Positions 37,211 to 45,898 of a stretch of DNA of 64,000 nt are shown here, piece after piece. Position 1 is the stretch's first letter, and each line of letters begins with the position of its first letter. The position numbers and the translations under genes are program-made. Where the stretch lies: positions 2,914,001 through 2,978,000 of the forward strand of contig NZ_CP090641.1 of the NCBI RefSeq assembly GCF_029633825.1, in the 5' to 3' direction. This DNA comes from Burkholderia contaminans (GTDB taxonomy: Bacteria; Pseudomonadota; Gammaproteobacteria; Burkholderiales; Burkholderiaceae). The notes below the pieces were generated by a model that worked only from the letters and a program-made list of their open reading frames with translations, was not told the origin of the DNA and made no database searches.

Positions 37211-37583
37211 ATTTTTGCTGGATACCAATGCGGCAATCGCCATCATGAAAGGCGAGCCGGCCATGCTGGCCCGGCATGCCGGCGATCGTCGCGCGTGAAC
37301 TCTATTGCGGTGCTGCTAGCGCCAGAGGGCGGCAGCGAACGTGGCACGTGTCGAGGCACTTCAGTTCGAGGTGGTGTCGCTCGATGCGGAAAATGCCCGG
37401 CACGCCGGCGCGGTTCGTGCGCACCCGACTGCGGTCGGCACTCCGATCGGTCCGTACGATGCGTTGATCGCGGGGCAGGCGCGCGCACGGCCTCTGGTGC
37501 TTGTCACGTATAACGCGCGCGAGTTTGCGCGAGTCCCGGCGCTACAGATCGAGGATTGGCTCGTCGAGACGCGTGAAGACTGA
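37207..37583 (+). pseudogene. vapC: Frameshifted VapC toxin (PIN-domain ribonuclease)
   Basis: Adding one T to the T5 run at 37212-37216 turns the start into MNFLLDTNAAIAIMKGEPAML, the classic PIN-domain N-terminus with its first catalytic Asp. Further on the frame must change again. MPAIVARELYCGAAS is in another frame, and VEALQFEVVSLDAENARHAG, GTPIGPYDALIAGQA and VLVTYNAREFARVPALQIEDW are in the original restored frame (from 37341). Residues between the first and second parts are also missing. With several frame breaks and a deletion it is not a functional RNase. It overlaps the vapB stop. Confidence 0.85.
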
Positions 37584-37901
37584 TCGCGTCGATGCCATGC
37601 TCCGTCTGCGCTCGTACCCTTCCATCGGCATCGATCGATGCGAGTAACTGTCCTTGCGCGGAAATGTCCGTTTATTGAGGACGGTCGAAAAATCGCGTCC
37701 TGACTGCCCCGCATCGCTACGCTGAAACCGCATCGCCGTTGCAGCGCGCCCCGCACACGCATCCAGCGCCCCGCGTGCGGCAGCACCGCGTACCGCTAGG
37801 GAAAACCATAGCGCGCACACGCAAGATCGAGTAAGCCCGCAGTCAGTTTCGCTCTTCAGAATCGCCACACTCATTCAAAAAAGCACATCAGGAGACAGGC
37901 G
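37584..37901. other. Intergenic region upstream of yjcH-actP
   Basis: These 318 bases follow the broken vapC and precede the acetate transport operon, so the yjcH promoter should be here. I see no clear -35/-10 pair, sigma-54 box or strong palindrome. AGGAGA precedes the yjcH ATG. Confidence 0.35.
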
Positions 37902-38210
37902 ATGCATGATGGGTTGGTGAAAAAAATCGAAGCGCATCCGAAGTATGCGCTGCTCAAGCGACGGCGCAATGCGCTCGGCATCTGCCTGACCGTGCTGATG
38001 CTGATCGTGTACTACGGCTACATCGCACTGATCGCATTCGACAAGTCGTTCCTCGCGAAGCCCGTGAGCACCGGCGTGACGAGTGTCGGCGTACCGGTGG
38101 GCATGGCGGTGATCGTGTTCACCGTCGTCATCACCGGCATCTACGTGCGCCGCGCGAACAACGAATACGATCAACTGACGCAGGACATCCTGCAGGACGT
38201 CGCCCAATGA
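37902..38210 (+). CDS. yjcH: DUF485 inner membrane protein, ActP partner
   Basis: The 102-residue protein has two membrane helices ([22 protein letters not shown] and [21 protein letters not shown]) and matches the DUF485 family. Members are nearly always encoded just before the acetate permease gene. Conserved features include the N-terminal [11 protein letters not shown] and the C-terminal [12 protein letters not shown]. Its stop overlaps the actP start (ATGA), so the two are translationally coupled. It is thought to assist ActP; the exact role is not settled. Confidence 0.88.
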   Translation: MHDGLVKKIEAHPKYALLKRRRNALGICLTVLMLIVYYGYIALIAFDKSFLAKPVSTGVTSVGVPVGMAVIVFTVVITGIYVRRANNEYDQLTQDILQDVAQ

Positions 38211-39937
38211 AGAAGACACTTTCGATGACGCTGGTCGCGTTGCTGGCCGCGCTCGCGTGCGGCGCGGCCGTCGCGGGCGGCGGCGATGTCGGGCAGACCG
38301 CCAAGCAGGCAACCAACACCACGGCCATCGTCCTGTTCGCACTGTTCGTGGCCGGGACGTTGTGGATCACCAAGTGGGCGGCTTCGCGCACGCGTTCCGC
38401 TGCGGATTTCTACACCGCCGGCGGTGGCATTACCGGGTTCCAGAACGGCCTGGCGATTTCGGGCGACTACATGTCGGCCGCATCCTTCCTCGGCATTTCC
38501 GCGGCGGTGATGACGTCGGGTTACGACGGCCTGATCTACTCGATCGGCTTCCTGGTCGGCTGGCCGGTCATCACGTTCCTGATGGCCGAGCGGCTGCGCA
38601 ACCTCGGCAAGTTCACGTTCGCCGACGTCGCGGGCTACCGCTTCGAGCAGGGGCCGATCCGCAGTTTCGCCGCGGTCGGCACGCTGGTGGTGGTGGCGTT
38701 CTACCTGATCGCGCAGATGGTGGGCGCGGGGCAGCTCATCAAGCTGCTGTTCGGTCTCGACTACTGGATGGCCGTCGTGATCGTCGGCGCGCTGATGATG
38801 GTCTACGTGCTGTTCGGCGGCATGACCGCCACCACCTGGGTGCAGATCATCAAGGCGTGCATGCTGCTCGCGGGCGTGACCTTCATGGCGATCATGGTGC
38901 TCGCGCAGTACGGCTTCAGCCCGGAGGCGCTGTTCGCCCATGCCGTGGAAGTCAAGACCGCGATCGCCGCGAATGCCGGCAAGTCGCCGGACGACGCGAC
39001 CCGGATCGGGCTGTCGGTGATGTCGCCGGGCGGGTTCATCAAGGATCCGATCTCGGCCATCTCGTTCGGCATGGCGCTGATGTTCGGCACCGCCGGCCTG
39101 CCGCACATCCTGATGCGCTTCTTCACGGTGCCGGATGCGAAGGAAGCGCGCAAATCGGTGTTCTGGGCCACCACGTGGATCGGTTACTTCTACGTGCTGA
39201 TCTTCATCATCGGTTTCGGCGCGATCACGCTGGTGCTGACCAATCCGGAGCTGGCCGACGTGGCCAAGGGCGTGATCAAGGGCGGCGCGGGCACGGCCAA
39301 CATGGCTGCGGTGCTGGTGGCCAAGACGGTGGGCGGCGACGTGTTCTACGGCTTCATCTCGGCCGTGGCGTTCGCGACGATCCTGGCGGTGGTGGCCGGG
39401 CTCACGCTGTCGGGTGCATCCGCCGTGTCGCACGATCTCTACGCGACCGTTTTCAAGAACGGCAAGGCCAACAGTGCCGACGAACTGAAGGTGTCGCGCA
39501 TCACGACGCTGGTGCTCGGCGTGATCGCCGTGCTGCTGGGCATCGCGTTCGAGAAGCAGAACGTCGCGTTCATGGTGTCGCTGGCGTTCGCCGTGGCGGC
39601 ATCGGCCAATTTCCCGGTGCTGTTCCTGTCGATGATGTGGAAGGGATGCACCACGCGTGGCGCAGTCATCGGCGGCTTCCTCGGGCTGGTTTCGTCGGTG
39701 GGGCTGACGATCGTGTCGCCGTCGGTGTGGGAGGCGACGCTCGGTCATCCGAAGGGTTCGGCTTGGTTCCCGTACACGTCGCCCGCATTGTTCTCGATGA
39801 CCATCGGCTTCGTGGGCGTGTGGCTGTTCTCGGTACTCGACACGAGCCTGCGCGCGAAGGCGGAGAAGGGCGCGTTCGCCGCACAGCAGGTGCGTTCGGA
39901 AACGGGGCTGGGGGCGACGCGCGCCAGCAGCCACTGA
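38207..39937 (+). CDS. actP: Cation/acetate symporter
   Basis: ActP imports acetate and related short acids with sodium. The 576-residue protein has an N-terminal signal-like helix ending near GAAVAGG and about 13 membrane helices. Solute:sodium symporter features include [31 protein letters not shown] near residue 65 and [26 protein letters not shown] near residue 290. Length and sequence are typical of ActP. It is coupled to yjcH and ends at a strong terminator. No acetyl-CoA synthetase gene is adjacent here. Confidence 0.92.
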   Translation: MKKTLSMTLVALLAALACGAAVAGGGDVGQTAKQATNTTAIVLFALFVAGTLWITKWAASRTRSAADFYTAGGGITGFQNGLAISGDYMSAASFLGISAAVMTSGYDGLIYSIGFLVGWPVITFLMAERLRNLGKFTFADVAGYRFEQGPIRSFAAVGTLVVVAFYLIAQMVGAGQLIKLLFGLDYWMAVVIVGALMMVYVLFGGMTATTWVQIIKACMLLAGVTFMAIMVLAQYGFSPEALFAHAVEVKTAIAANAGKSPDDATRIGLSVMSPGGFIKDPISAISFGMALMFGTAGLPHILMRFFTVPDAKEARKSVFWATTWIGYFYVLIFIIGFGAITLVLTNPELADVAKGVIKGGAGTANMAAVLVAKTVGGDVFYGFISAVAFATILAVVAGLTLSGASAVSHDLYATVFKNGKANSADELKVSRITTLVLGVIAVLLGIAFEKQNVAFMVSLAFAVAASANFPVLFLSMMWKGCTTRGAVIGGFLGLVSSVGLTIVSPSVWEATLGHPKGSAWFPYTSPALFSMTIGFVGVWLFSVLDTSLRAKAEKGAFAAQQVRSETGLGATRASSH

Positions 39938-39956
39938 CCGGTCGTTAGCCGACCAC

Positions 39957-40021
39957 GCCCGCCCCGGGGCCGACAATGCAGCTCAGTGCATCGTCGGCCC
40001 CGGTGCGGGCGGAATCGTTTT
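39957..40021 (+). terminator. Strong rho-independent terminator after actP
   Basis: Arms at 39964-39980 (CCGGGGCCGACAATGCA) and 39987-40003 form a 17-bp stem with one mismatch and a 6-base loop. Outer CGCCC/GGGCG bases may extend it. TTTT follows at 40018-40021. It separates actP from the chemosensory operon. Confidence 0.8.
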
Positions 40022-40394
40022 CATCCGGCCGTCGAATTACGCTCCGACAATAATAAATCGCGAATTGGATTGAATTCGTCGATAATGCGCAAACGTTTTA
40101 CGAAAGCCTGATTGCGGCTAATCCGCGGATTAAATAAATAAAAATAAAATGTCCGAATATGGAATTTCCTGGCTGCGCAGGATCACCGGCCGAAACCTTG
40201 TGGCATGAGGTTAACGGCAAATTCCGGCAATACTTTAGGGCACTTTGGCCGCAATTGTTCATTGCATTTTTATCAATGAACGATTGATTTCCGGTCATCG
40301 GATCGTCATACGCCATCCCCGATAATTCGGCGCTCACATTCTTTCAATAGACCAAACGGCGGTCGAAGCCGGATCGCTGCGGGGAGCTGTAACC
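40022..40394. promoter_or_regulatory. AT-rich control region of the chemosensory-type operon
   Basis: These bases before the sensor gene are strikingly AT-rich for this genome, with runs such as ATTAAATAAATAAAAATAAAA near 40125-40148. This suggests a promoter bound by H-NS-like proteins or acquired DNA. A CCCGATAA at 40318-40325 resembles the flagellar sigma -10 box, but no matching -35 lies at the right distance. Direct readout of the promoter is not possible by eye. Confidence 0.45.
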
Positions 40395-42776
40395 ATGACC
40401 ATCCGTCATCGCATTACGCTGCTAGTCGTCCTGACGTTCTTCGCGCTGTCCGCGATCGGCATCTATGCCGTGTACCAGACACGCAAGAGCGCGTCCGAGG
40501 TACGCCAGGTCACCCAGGGCATCGTGCCGAGCGCGCTCGCGTCGGCCGATCTCGTCGCCGATGTGAAGAACATCCAGATCGCGACGATGACGCTCGTCTA
40601 CGCGCCCGACGCGAACACCGCCGCGCAGGCGCGCGACGAGCTGAAGGCAAAGCAGGGCGCGCTGCGCGCCGCGCTCGACGTGCAGGCGAAATCGGCGGTC
40701 GGCCAGGCGCAGGTCGGGCTCGTCTCGCAGGCGAAGGAGAGCGCCACGAACTATTTCGCGGCGATCGACGACACCGTGAAGATGAAGACCGACGGCAAGC
40801 CCGAGATGGCGCAGGCCTACCTGTTCGCGAACGTCGCGCAGTATCGCGACGAACTCGAAAGCATCGTCGATACGCTGCGCGTCGAGAAGAACCGCCAGAA
40901 GGACGATGCGATCAGCGCACTGAACGGGATGCTGTCGACCACGGCGACCGCGATCGCGGGCGTCGCCGGCACGGTGATCGTGCTGCTGACCGCGCTCGGC
41001 CTGCTGCTATATCGCCAGATCACCCGCCCGCTGATCGGGATGCAGACGGCGATGAGCGAGATCGCGACGAGCCAGGATTTCACGCGCCGCGTGCCGGTGG
41101 GCCGGATGGACGAAATCGGCCATTCGATCGTCGCGTTCAACGGGATGATCGAGAAGATCCAGGAGAACTCGGCGCAGCTCAAGCAGAAGACGGCCGACAT
41201 CCAGGCGATGCTGCAGAACATGCAGCAGGGGATCCTGACCGTCGTCGAAGGCGGCGTCGTGCATGCGGAGTATTCGGCGTACCTCGAAACGATCTTCGAG
41301 ACGAGCGACATCGCTGGTCGCGACCTGATGGCGCTCGTGTTCGACGACTCGAACATCGGTTCCGACGCCCGTTCGCAGGTCGACGCGGCCGTGCACGCGT
41401 GCCTCGGTGAAGACAGCATGAACTTCGAGTTCAACGAGCACCTGCTCGTGAACGAAGTCGCGAAGCGGATGCCGGACGGCCGTGACAAGTGGCTCGACCT
41501 GAGCTGGTCGGCGATCACCGACGAGACCGACACGGTCGTGCGCCTGATGCTGTGCGTGCGCGACGTGACCGAGATTCGCGAGCTGACCGCGCAGGCCGGC
41601 GAGCAGCAGCGCCGCCTCGAAATGATCGGCGAGATTTTGTCGATCAGCCAGGACAAGTTCCACGACTTCGTGCACAGCGCGAAGGGCTTCCTCAGCGAGA
41701 ACGAGCGGATGATTCGCCAGCACGAACGTGCCGATCACTCGATCGTCGCGGCGCTGTTCCGCAACATGCACACGATCAAGGGCAACGCGCGCACGTACAG
41801 CCTTCAGCATCTGACGAACATCGTCCACGAAGCGGAGCAGGCATACGACTCGCTGCGCCGCGCGGACGGCGGCCCCGAGTGGAACCGCGACGCGCTGATG
41901 GACGACCTGGCCCGCGTGCGCGACGCGGTCGAGCACTATGCGACGATCAACGCGGTCACGCTCGGCCGCAGCGGCGAAGCGGTGCAGGGCGCCGACTTCC
42001 TGATGGTCGAACGCGCGCACATCAGCGAGAGCCTGCGCATGCTCGACGGCGCCGATCCGGCGAACGCGTCCGACTGGCACGCGGCCCGCGACGCCGTGCG
42101 CCGCATGTTGAGCCAGCTCGGCACGCAGGGCATCGGCGATGCGCTCGGCGGCGTGATCGAGTCGCTGCCGTCGCTCGCGGCCGAACTCGGCAAGCCGGCG
42201 CCGGTCGTGCATATCGACAGCCACGGCCACCGCGTGCGCAGCGAAATCGCCGCGACGCTGAAGAACGTGTTCATGCACCTGCTGCGCAATTCGATGGACC
42301 ACGGGATCGAATCGTCCGACGAACGGCGCGCGGCCGGCAAGGCGGCATCCGGCACGATCGACATCGCGGTCGGCGTGGGCGGCGGCGAGCTGTGGTTCGT
42401 GCTGAGCGACGACGGCCGCGGCCTCGCGCTCGACCGGATTCGCAGCATCGCGCGCGAGCGCGGCTGGATCGATGCCGACCACGACGCGGCGCTGTCCGAC
42501 GAGGAGGTGGCCGAGCTGATCTTCCGGCCGGGCTTCTCGACCGCGAGTGCCGTGACCGAGGTGTCTGGGCGCGGCGTCGGCATGGACGCGGTGCGCAACT
42601 TCCTGAAGCGTGACGGCGGCGACATCGCATTGCGCTTCACCGACGATCGCGTCGGCGCGCCGTATCGCGCGTTCGAGACGATCGTGTCGCTGCCGGCCCG
42701 CTTCGCGGCGGACGGTGCCGCGCAGGGCGCCGGGCACGAACGTGCGCGCAGCGCGGATATCGGCGCGGCGGAGTGA
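40395..42776 (+). CDS. Membrane-bound sensor with HAMP, PAS-like, Hpt and CheA-like ATPase domains
   Basis: The 793-residue protein starts with a membrane helix (7-27), a periplasmic helical domain of about 155 residues like the four-helix chemoreceptor sensors, a second helix (186-206) and a HAMP linker (207-260). A PAS-like domain (265-395) follows. Next is an Hpt domain with phospho-acceptor His459 in NMHTIKGNARTYSL, and then a CheA/HATPase domain with N-box HLLRNSMDHGIES (628-640), DDGRG (672-676) and GRGVGMDAV (726-734). It therefore combines receptor and CheA kinase in one chain. The CheW-like P5 domain that docks CheA to receptors is missing. It heads a five-gene operon and probably feeds phosphate to the CheY-like protein encoded at 45148-45513. 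Confidence 0.88.
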   Translation: MTIRHRITLLVVLTFFALSAIGIYAVYQTRKSASEVRQVTQGIVPSALASADLVADVKNIQIATMTLVYAPDANTAAQARDELKAKQGALRAALDVQAKSAVGQAQVGLVSQAKESATNYFAAIDDTVKMKTDGKPEMAQAYLFANVAQYRDELESIVDTLRVEKNRQKDDAISALNGMLSTTATAIAGVAGTVIVLLTALGLLLYRQITRPLIGMQTAMSEIATSQDFTRRVPVGRMDEIGHSIVAFNGMIEKIQENSAQLKQKTADIQAMLQNMQQGILTVVEGGVVHAEYSAYLETIFETSDIAGRDLMALVFDDSNIGSDARSQVDAAVHACLGEDSMNFEFNEHLLVNEVAKRMPDGRDKWLDLSWSAITDETDTVVRLMLCVRDVTEIRELTAQAGEQQRRLEMIGEILSISQDKFHDFVHSAKGFLSENERMIRQHERADHSIVAALFRNMHTIKGNARTYSLQHLTNIVHEAEQAYDSLRRADGGPEWNRDALMDDLARVRDAVEHYATINAVTLGRSGEAVQGADFLMVERAHISESLRMLDGADPANASDWHAARDAVRRMLSQLGTQGIGDALGGVIESLPSLAAELGKPAPVVHIDSHGHRVRSEIAATLKNVFMHLLRNSMDHGIESSDERRAAGKAASGTIDIAVGVGGGELWFVLSDDGRGLALDRIRSIARERGWIDADHDAALSDEEVAELIFRPGFSTASAVTEVSGRGVGMDAVRNFLKRDGGDIALRFTDDRVGAPYRAFETIVSLPARFAADGAAQGAGHERARSADIGAAE

Positions 42777-42780
42777 CGAC

Positions 42781-43527
42781 GTGATCGTGCAGGCGTGGAT
42801 GCTCCAGATGGCCGCCGCACTGGCGGGCGGTGTCGTCGTCGCAATCGTGGCGGCGGTCGTGTTTCGCGTGACGCGCAAGCGGCTCGTCGCGGCGCTCGAG
42901 CGCGACACGGCGCAGTTGCGCAGCGCGCTCGACGCGGCCGATGCGCGCGTCGCCGACGCGGCGTCGGCGCATGCGGAGGCGGCCGACGCATGGGCGCAGC
43001 GCGAGGCGCAGCTCGAGGATGCGCTGGCGCGCGAGACGTCCGCCGCGGGCACGCAGCGCGACGCGATGCAGGCGTTGTCGGCCGATCGCGCGGCGCTGGC
43101 GCAGCACGCGCAGAAGATCGCCGACGAAGCCGCGCGCCTGCGCGGGCTCGCCGGCACCTTCGAGCGCTGGCACGAGCAGATGATCTCGCTGACCACGCAG
43201 AACCAGGACATGCGCGCGAAGAACCTGGAGCTGTCGGCGATCGTCGCGCATGTGTCGATCGTGTCGCTGAACGCGTCGATCGAGGCCGCGCGGGCCGGCA
43301 CCGCCGGGCGCGGCTTCTCGATCGTCGCGAGCGAGGTGCGCGGGCTGGCCGCGCGCTCGCAGGAACTGTCGAACAGCTATCGCGACAGCCTGAACCGCAA
43401 CGATCTCGTGACGGCCGCGACGTTCCAGGACATCCAGGCCGGCGGCAAGATGATCACGGCCGCGCTCGCGACCGTCGAGACGCTGGCCGGGCAACTGCAC
43501 GCGCGGATCGAAGGAGAAGCCGCGTGA
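42781..43527 (+). CDS. Membrane-anchored protein with an MCP-type signalling hairpin, no sensor domain
   Basis: The 248-residue protein starts with GTG at 42781, seven bases after GCGGAG. One membrane helix (8-30) is followed by a long coiled coil (35-150) and the hairpin tip VSLNASIEAARAGTAGRGFSIVASEVRGLAARSQ (161-194), the most conserved part of chemoreceptors. No periplasmic sensor, no HAMP domain and only one helix are present. It may be a scaffold or adaptor that lets the receptor-like kinase encoded upstream form arrays or tune its activity. The start is four bases after the kinase stop. Confidence 0.82.
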   Translation: MIVQAWMLQMAAALAGGVVVAIVAAVVFRVTRKRLVAALERDTAQLRSALDAADARVADAASAHAEAADAWAQREAQLEDALARETSAAGTQRDAMQALSADRAALAQHAQKIADEAARLRGLAGTFERWHEQMISLTTQNQDMRAKNLELSAIVAHVSIVSLNASIEAARAGTAGRGFSIVASEVRGLAARSQELSNSYRDSLNRNDLVTAATFQDIQAGGKMITAALATVETLAGQLHARIEGEAA

Positions 43528-44105
43528 TCAGTGCGCAGGCGAGGGCCGGGTTCGAACGGATCTTTTTCGATGCCGCGCGCACGCGGCTCGCGGCCGGCGG
43601 CGCGTGCGACATCCGGCTGGCAGCCGGCCACGGACACGACGCGCCGGATCGCGCGCACGCGAAGTCGCGATCGAAGCCGAAGGCACCCGAACATGTTGTT
43701 GTGCTGACGATCTCCGCGCTGCATTTCCGCCTGCTGCTCGCGCTGCGCTTCAGCGACGACGACGCGACGCGCCGCCATTTCGCCGGCGCGACGGCGGGCA
43801 CGAACAGCCAGCGACCGTTGACCGACGCGTTCATGGAAGTCGCGAACCTGTGTTGCGGCGCGATCAACCAGGCGCTGACCGCATCGTTTCCCGACCTCGG
43901 GATGTCGACGCCTTACCTGCTGAGCGGCCCGAGCATCGACTTCATGCACGCGCTCTCGCCCGATTACGTGGCCACCTACGACCTGACGCTCGATGACGAC
44001 GTGCGGGTTGGCGCGACGTTGTGCGTGTGCGCGAATGCGCCGGTCGATTTCCATGTGCCGGAAACGGCCGTGATGGAAACCGGCGGCGAGCTCGAACTGT
44101 TCTGA
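43524..44105 (+). CDS. CheX-like protein
   Basis: The 193-residue protein starts with GTG overlapping the stop of the hairpin protein (GTGA), with GGAG upstream. Its core resembles the CheC/CheX/FliY phosphatase fold. LTDAFMEVANLCCGAINQAL carries the E-x-x-N pair (Glu105, Asn108) that CheX uses to strip phosphate from CheY. The segment from 35 to 56 is a charged disordered linker. The last residues, GGELELF, recur in the next protein. It probably dephosphorylates or binds a receiver of the same operon. The family call is by motif and fold pattern only. Confidence 0.65.
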   Translation: MISAQARAGFERIFFDAARTRLAAGGACDIRLAAGHGHDAPDRAHAKSRSKPKAPEHVVVLTISALHFRLLLALRFSDDDATRRHFAGATAGTNSQRPLTDAFMEVANLCCGAINQALTASFPDLGMSTPYLLSGPSIDFMHALSPDYVATYDLTLDDDVRVGATLCVCANAPVDFHVPETAVMETGGELELF

Positions 44106-44147
44106 CCGACCCGGACCGACCCCGATCGACCATGAGGAACCCTTGAG

Positions 44148-45107
44148 ATGACCCTGGACAAACCCGTCAGCAAGGTGCTCGTGCTCGACGACAGTCGCGC
44201 GCACGCCGACGCGATCAAGCGTTTCTGCGACGAGCACAACCTGGTCGGCCTGACCGTGCGGCGCAACCGGCTGCTGAAGGTGCTGCGCTCGAATATCGAT
44301 CTCGGCGCGATCCTGCTCGCCGAGGATTACGGCGGTTCGCCGGCCGAGAGCGCGATCATCGCGACGCAGATCGATGCGCTGCGCCCCGAGCTGCCGATCA
44401 TCCTGCGCCGCGAATCGCTCGCCTCGCGCGACGGGCTGCCGGAGGCGCTCGCGCGCGTCGCATGCGCGGCCTACGTCGCGGACGACATGACGCCGCTCAA
44501 GCGCGCGATCGACGAATACCTGTTCGGCCGCGACTACCCGAACGCACTCGTGCGCGGCATCTCGGAGATCACCGAGGCGCGCATCGACAGCCTGTTCCCG
44601 GGCATGACGATCGAGCACGAAACGCCGTGCATCGTGCGCGACCAGATCATCTTCGGCGAAGTGTTCAGCCTGATCGCGCTCGAAAGCGCGTGGTGCCGCG
44701 GCTACATGCTGCTGCAGACGAGCGAGCAGCCGCTGCTCGACATGATCGGCGGCACGCGCGACGCCGGCCGCGCGCCGGATTTCCGCGACGTGAACAGCAT
44801 GCTCGGCGAGCTGACCAACCTCGTATGGGGCGCGTTCAAGAACCGCTATCTCGGCGACGCCGAGGCGCTGGCGCGCCATCCGGTGCAAGTGCCCCTCGTC
44901 GTCAATCACAAGCAGAAGTTCATCTCGTTCGGCGGCGACTGCCCGCAGCTCTGCTTCAAGTACCGGATGACCGATCCGGCATCGGGGCGCTCCGTGTGCC
45001 TCGACCAGCGCTTCGTGTTCAGCCTGAGCTGGTCGCCGGAGGATTTCCGCGAATCGGTGCAGGACGTGGGGCCGATGGTCGAATCGGGCGAACTCGAGCT
45101 GTTTTGA
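44148..45107 (+). CDS. Receiver-like domain fused to a CheX-like domain
   Basis: The 319-residue protein has an N-terminal receiver-type domain: acidic pair Asp14-Asp15 in KVLVLDDSRAHAD and a possible phospho-acceptor Asp60 in ILLAEDYGG. The conserved lysine of receivers is not at its usual place, so the domain may be degenerate. From about residue 135 follows a CheX-like domain, ISEITEARIDSLFPGM then NSMLGELTNLVWGAFKNRYL with the E-x-x-N pair Glu221 and Asn224. It ends SGELELF, as does the preceding protein. It may be a phosphatase whose activity is set by its own receiver. Confidence 0.7.
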   Translation: MTLDKPVSKVLVLDDSRAHADAIKRFCDEHNLVGLTVRRNRLLKVLRSNIDLGAILLAEDYGGSPAESAIIATQIDALRPELPIILRRESLASRDGLPEALARVACAAYVADDMTPLKRAIDEYLFGRDYPNALVRGISEITEARIDSLFPGMTIEHETPCIVRDQIIFGEVFSLIALESAWCRGYMLLQTSEQPLLDMIGGTRDAGRAPDFRDVNSMLGELTNLVWGAFKNRYLGDAEALARHPVQVPLVVNHKQKFISFGGDCPQLCFKYRMTDPASGRSVCLDQRFVFSLSWSPEDFRESVQDVGPMVESGELELF

Positions 45108-45147
45108 ATACTGAAGTCAGCAACAAGGAAAGGAAGGGGAATACGAC

Positions 45148-45513
45148 ATGGCAAAGATTCTGGTGGTCGACGATTCGGGCACGGTGCGCGACGAGGTCGC
45201 GGGTTTCCTGCGCAATCACGGGCTCGACGTCGCGACGGCCGTCGACGGCAAGGACGGGCTCGCGAAGCTCAAGGCGACGCCCGGCGTGCGCCTCGTGATC
45301 AGCGACGTGAACATGCCGAACATGGACGGCCTGACGATGGTCGAGAAGATCCGCGGCGAACTGGCGAACTCGACGGTCAACGTCGTGATGCTGACGACCG
45401 AAAGCAGCCCGGCGATGAAGGAACGCGGCAAGGCCGCCGGCGTGAAGGGCTGGATCGTGAAGCCGTTCAAGGGCGACGCGGTGCTCGACGCACTGAAAAA
45501 GCTCGCGGGCTGA
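45148..45513 (+). CDS. CheY-like single-domain response regulator
   Basis: The 121-residue protein is a stand-alone receiver with all key residues. They are Asp8 and Asp9 (ILVVDDSG), phospho-acceptor Asp53 (VISDVNMPNMDG), a threonine in MLTTESS near residue 83 and Lys105 in WIVKPFKGD. It should take phosphate from the Hpt histidine of the kinase encoded at 40395-42776 and diffuse to an unknown target. AAGGAAAGG precedes the ATG at 45148, 40 bases after the REC-CheX gene. It is the last gene of the operon. Confidence 0.9.
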   Translation: MAKILVVDDSGTVRDEVAGFLRNHGLDVATAVDGKDGLAKLKATPGVRLVISDVNMPNMDGLTMVEKIRGELANSTVNVVMLTTESSPAMKERGKAAGVKGWIVKPFKGDAVLDALKKLAG

Positions 45514-45553
45514 CGTTCATCGGGCTGCGGCGCACCCGCGCCCGCCCGCGCAT

Positions 45554-45898
45554 TCAGCGCTGCGGTTCGGGTTGCGCGGCTGCCGCGTCGCCGGTGGCGG
45601 CCGGCACGCACGGGGCGGGCGTCTGCCATTGAACGACGATCATCCCTGCGAAGATCAGCGCGACGCCCGCGATGCGCCCGGGTGTCGCGAGCCGCTGCGC
45701 GAGCCCCATCAGCCCGTAGTGGTCGATCAGCAGCGACGCGAGCATTTGCCCGGCGACGACGCAGACGATGAAGGTCGTCGCGCCGAGCCGCGGCGTCAGG
45801 ATCAGCGCAAGCGTGATGTAGATCACGCCCGCGAGGCCGCCGAGCCACATCCACAGTGGGCGCTGCAGCGCGTCGCCGACGAGCGGCGAGCAAGCGCG
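45554..45898 (-). pseudogene. Truncated YdcZ-type (DUF606) membrane transporter
   Basis: The frame encodes only the second half of a DMT-type YdcZ protein: LQRPLWMWLGGLAGVIYITLALILTPRLGATTFIVCVVAGQMLASLLIDHYGL, then PGRIAGVALIFAGMIVV. The upstream part of the frame does not resemble the normal first two helices of these roughly 145-residue proteins. The 5' half has therefore been lost near 45890. It could be translated from an upstream start but is unlikely to transport. Confidence 0.6.

Noticed and set aside
40318..40325. Flagellar sigma factor promoter before the chemosensory operon
   Set aside because: The -10 box is close (CCCGATAA), but there is no TAAA-type -35 box at the required distance.
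41007..43301. Long minus-strand open frame (764 codons) opposite the chemosensory kinase and hairpin genes
   Set aside because: It is antisense to two genes with clear domains, and its translation is Arg/Ala/His-rich with no motif. Such frames are common opposite GC-rich genes.
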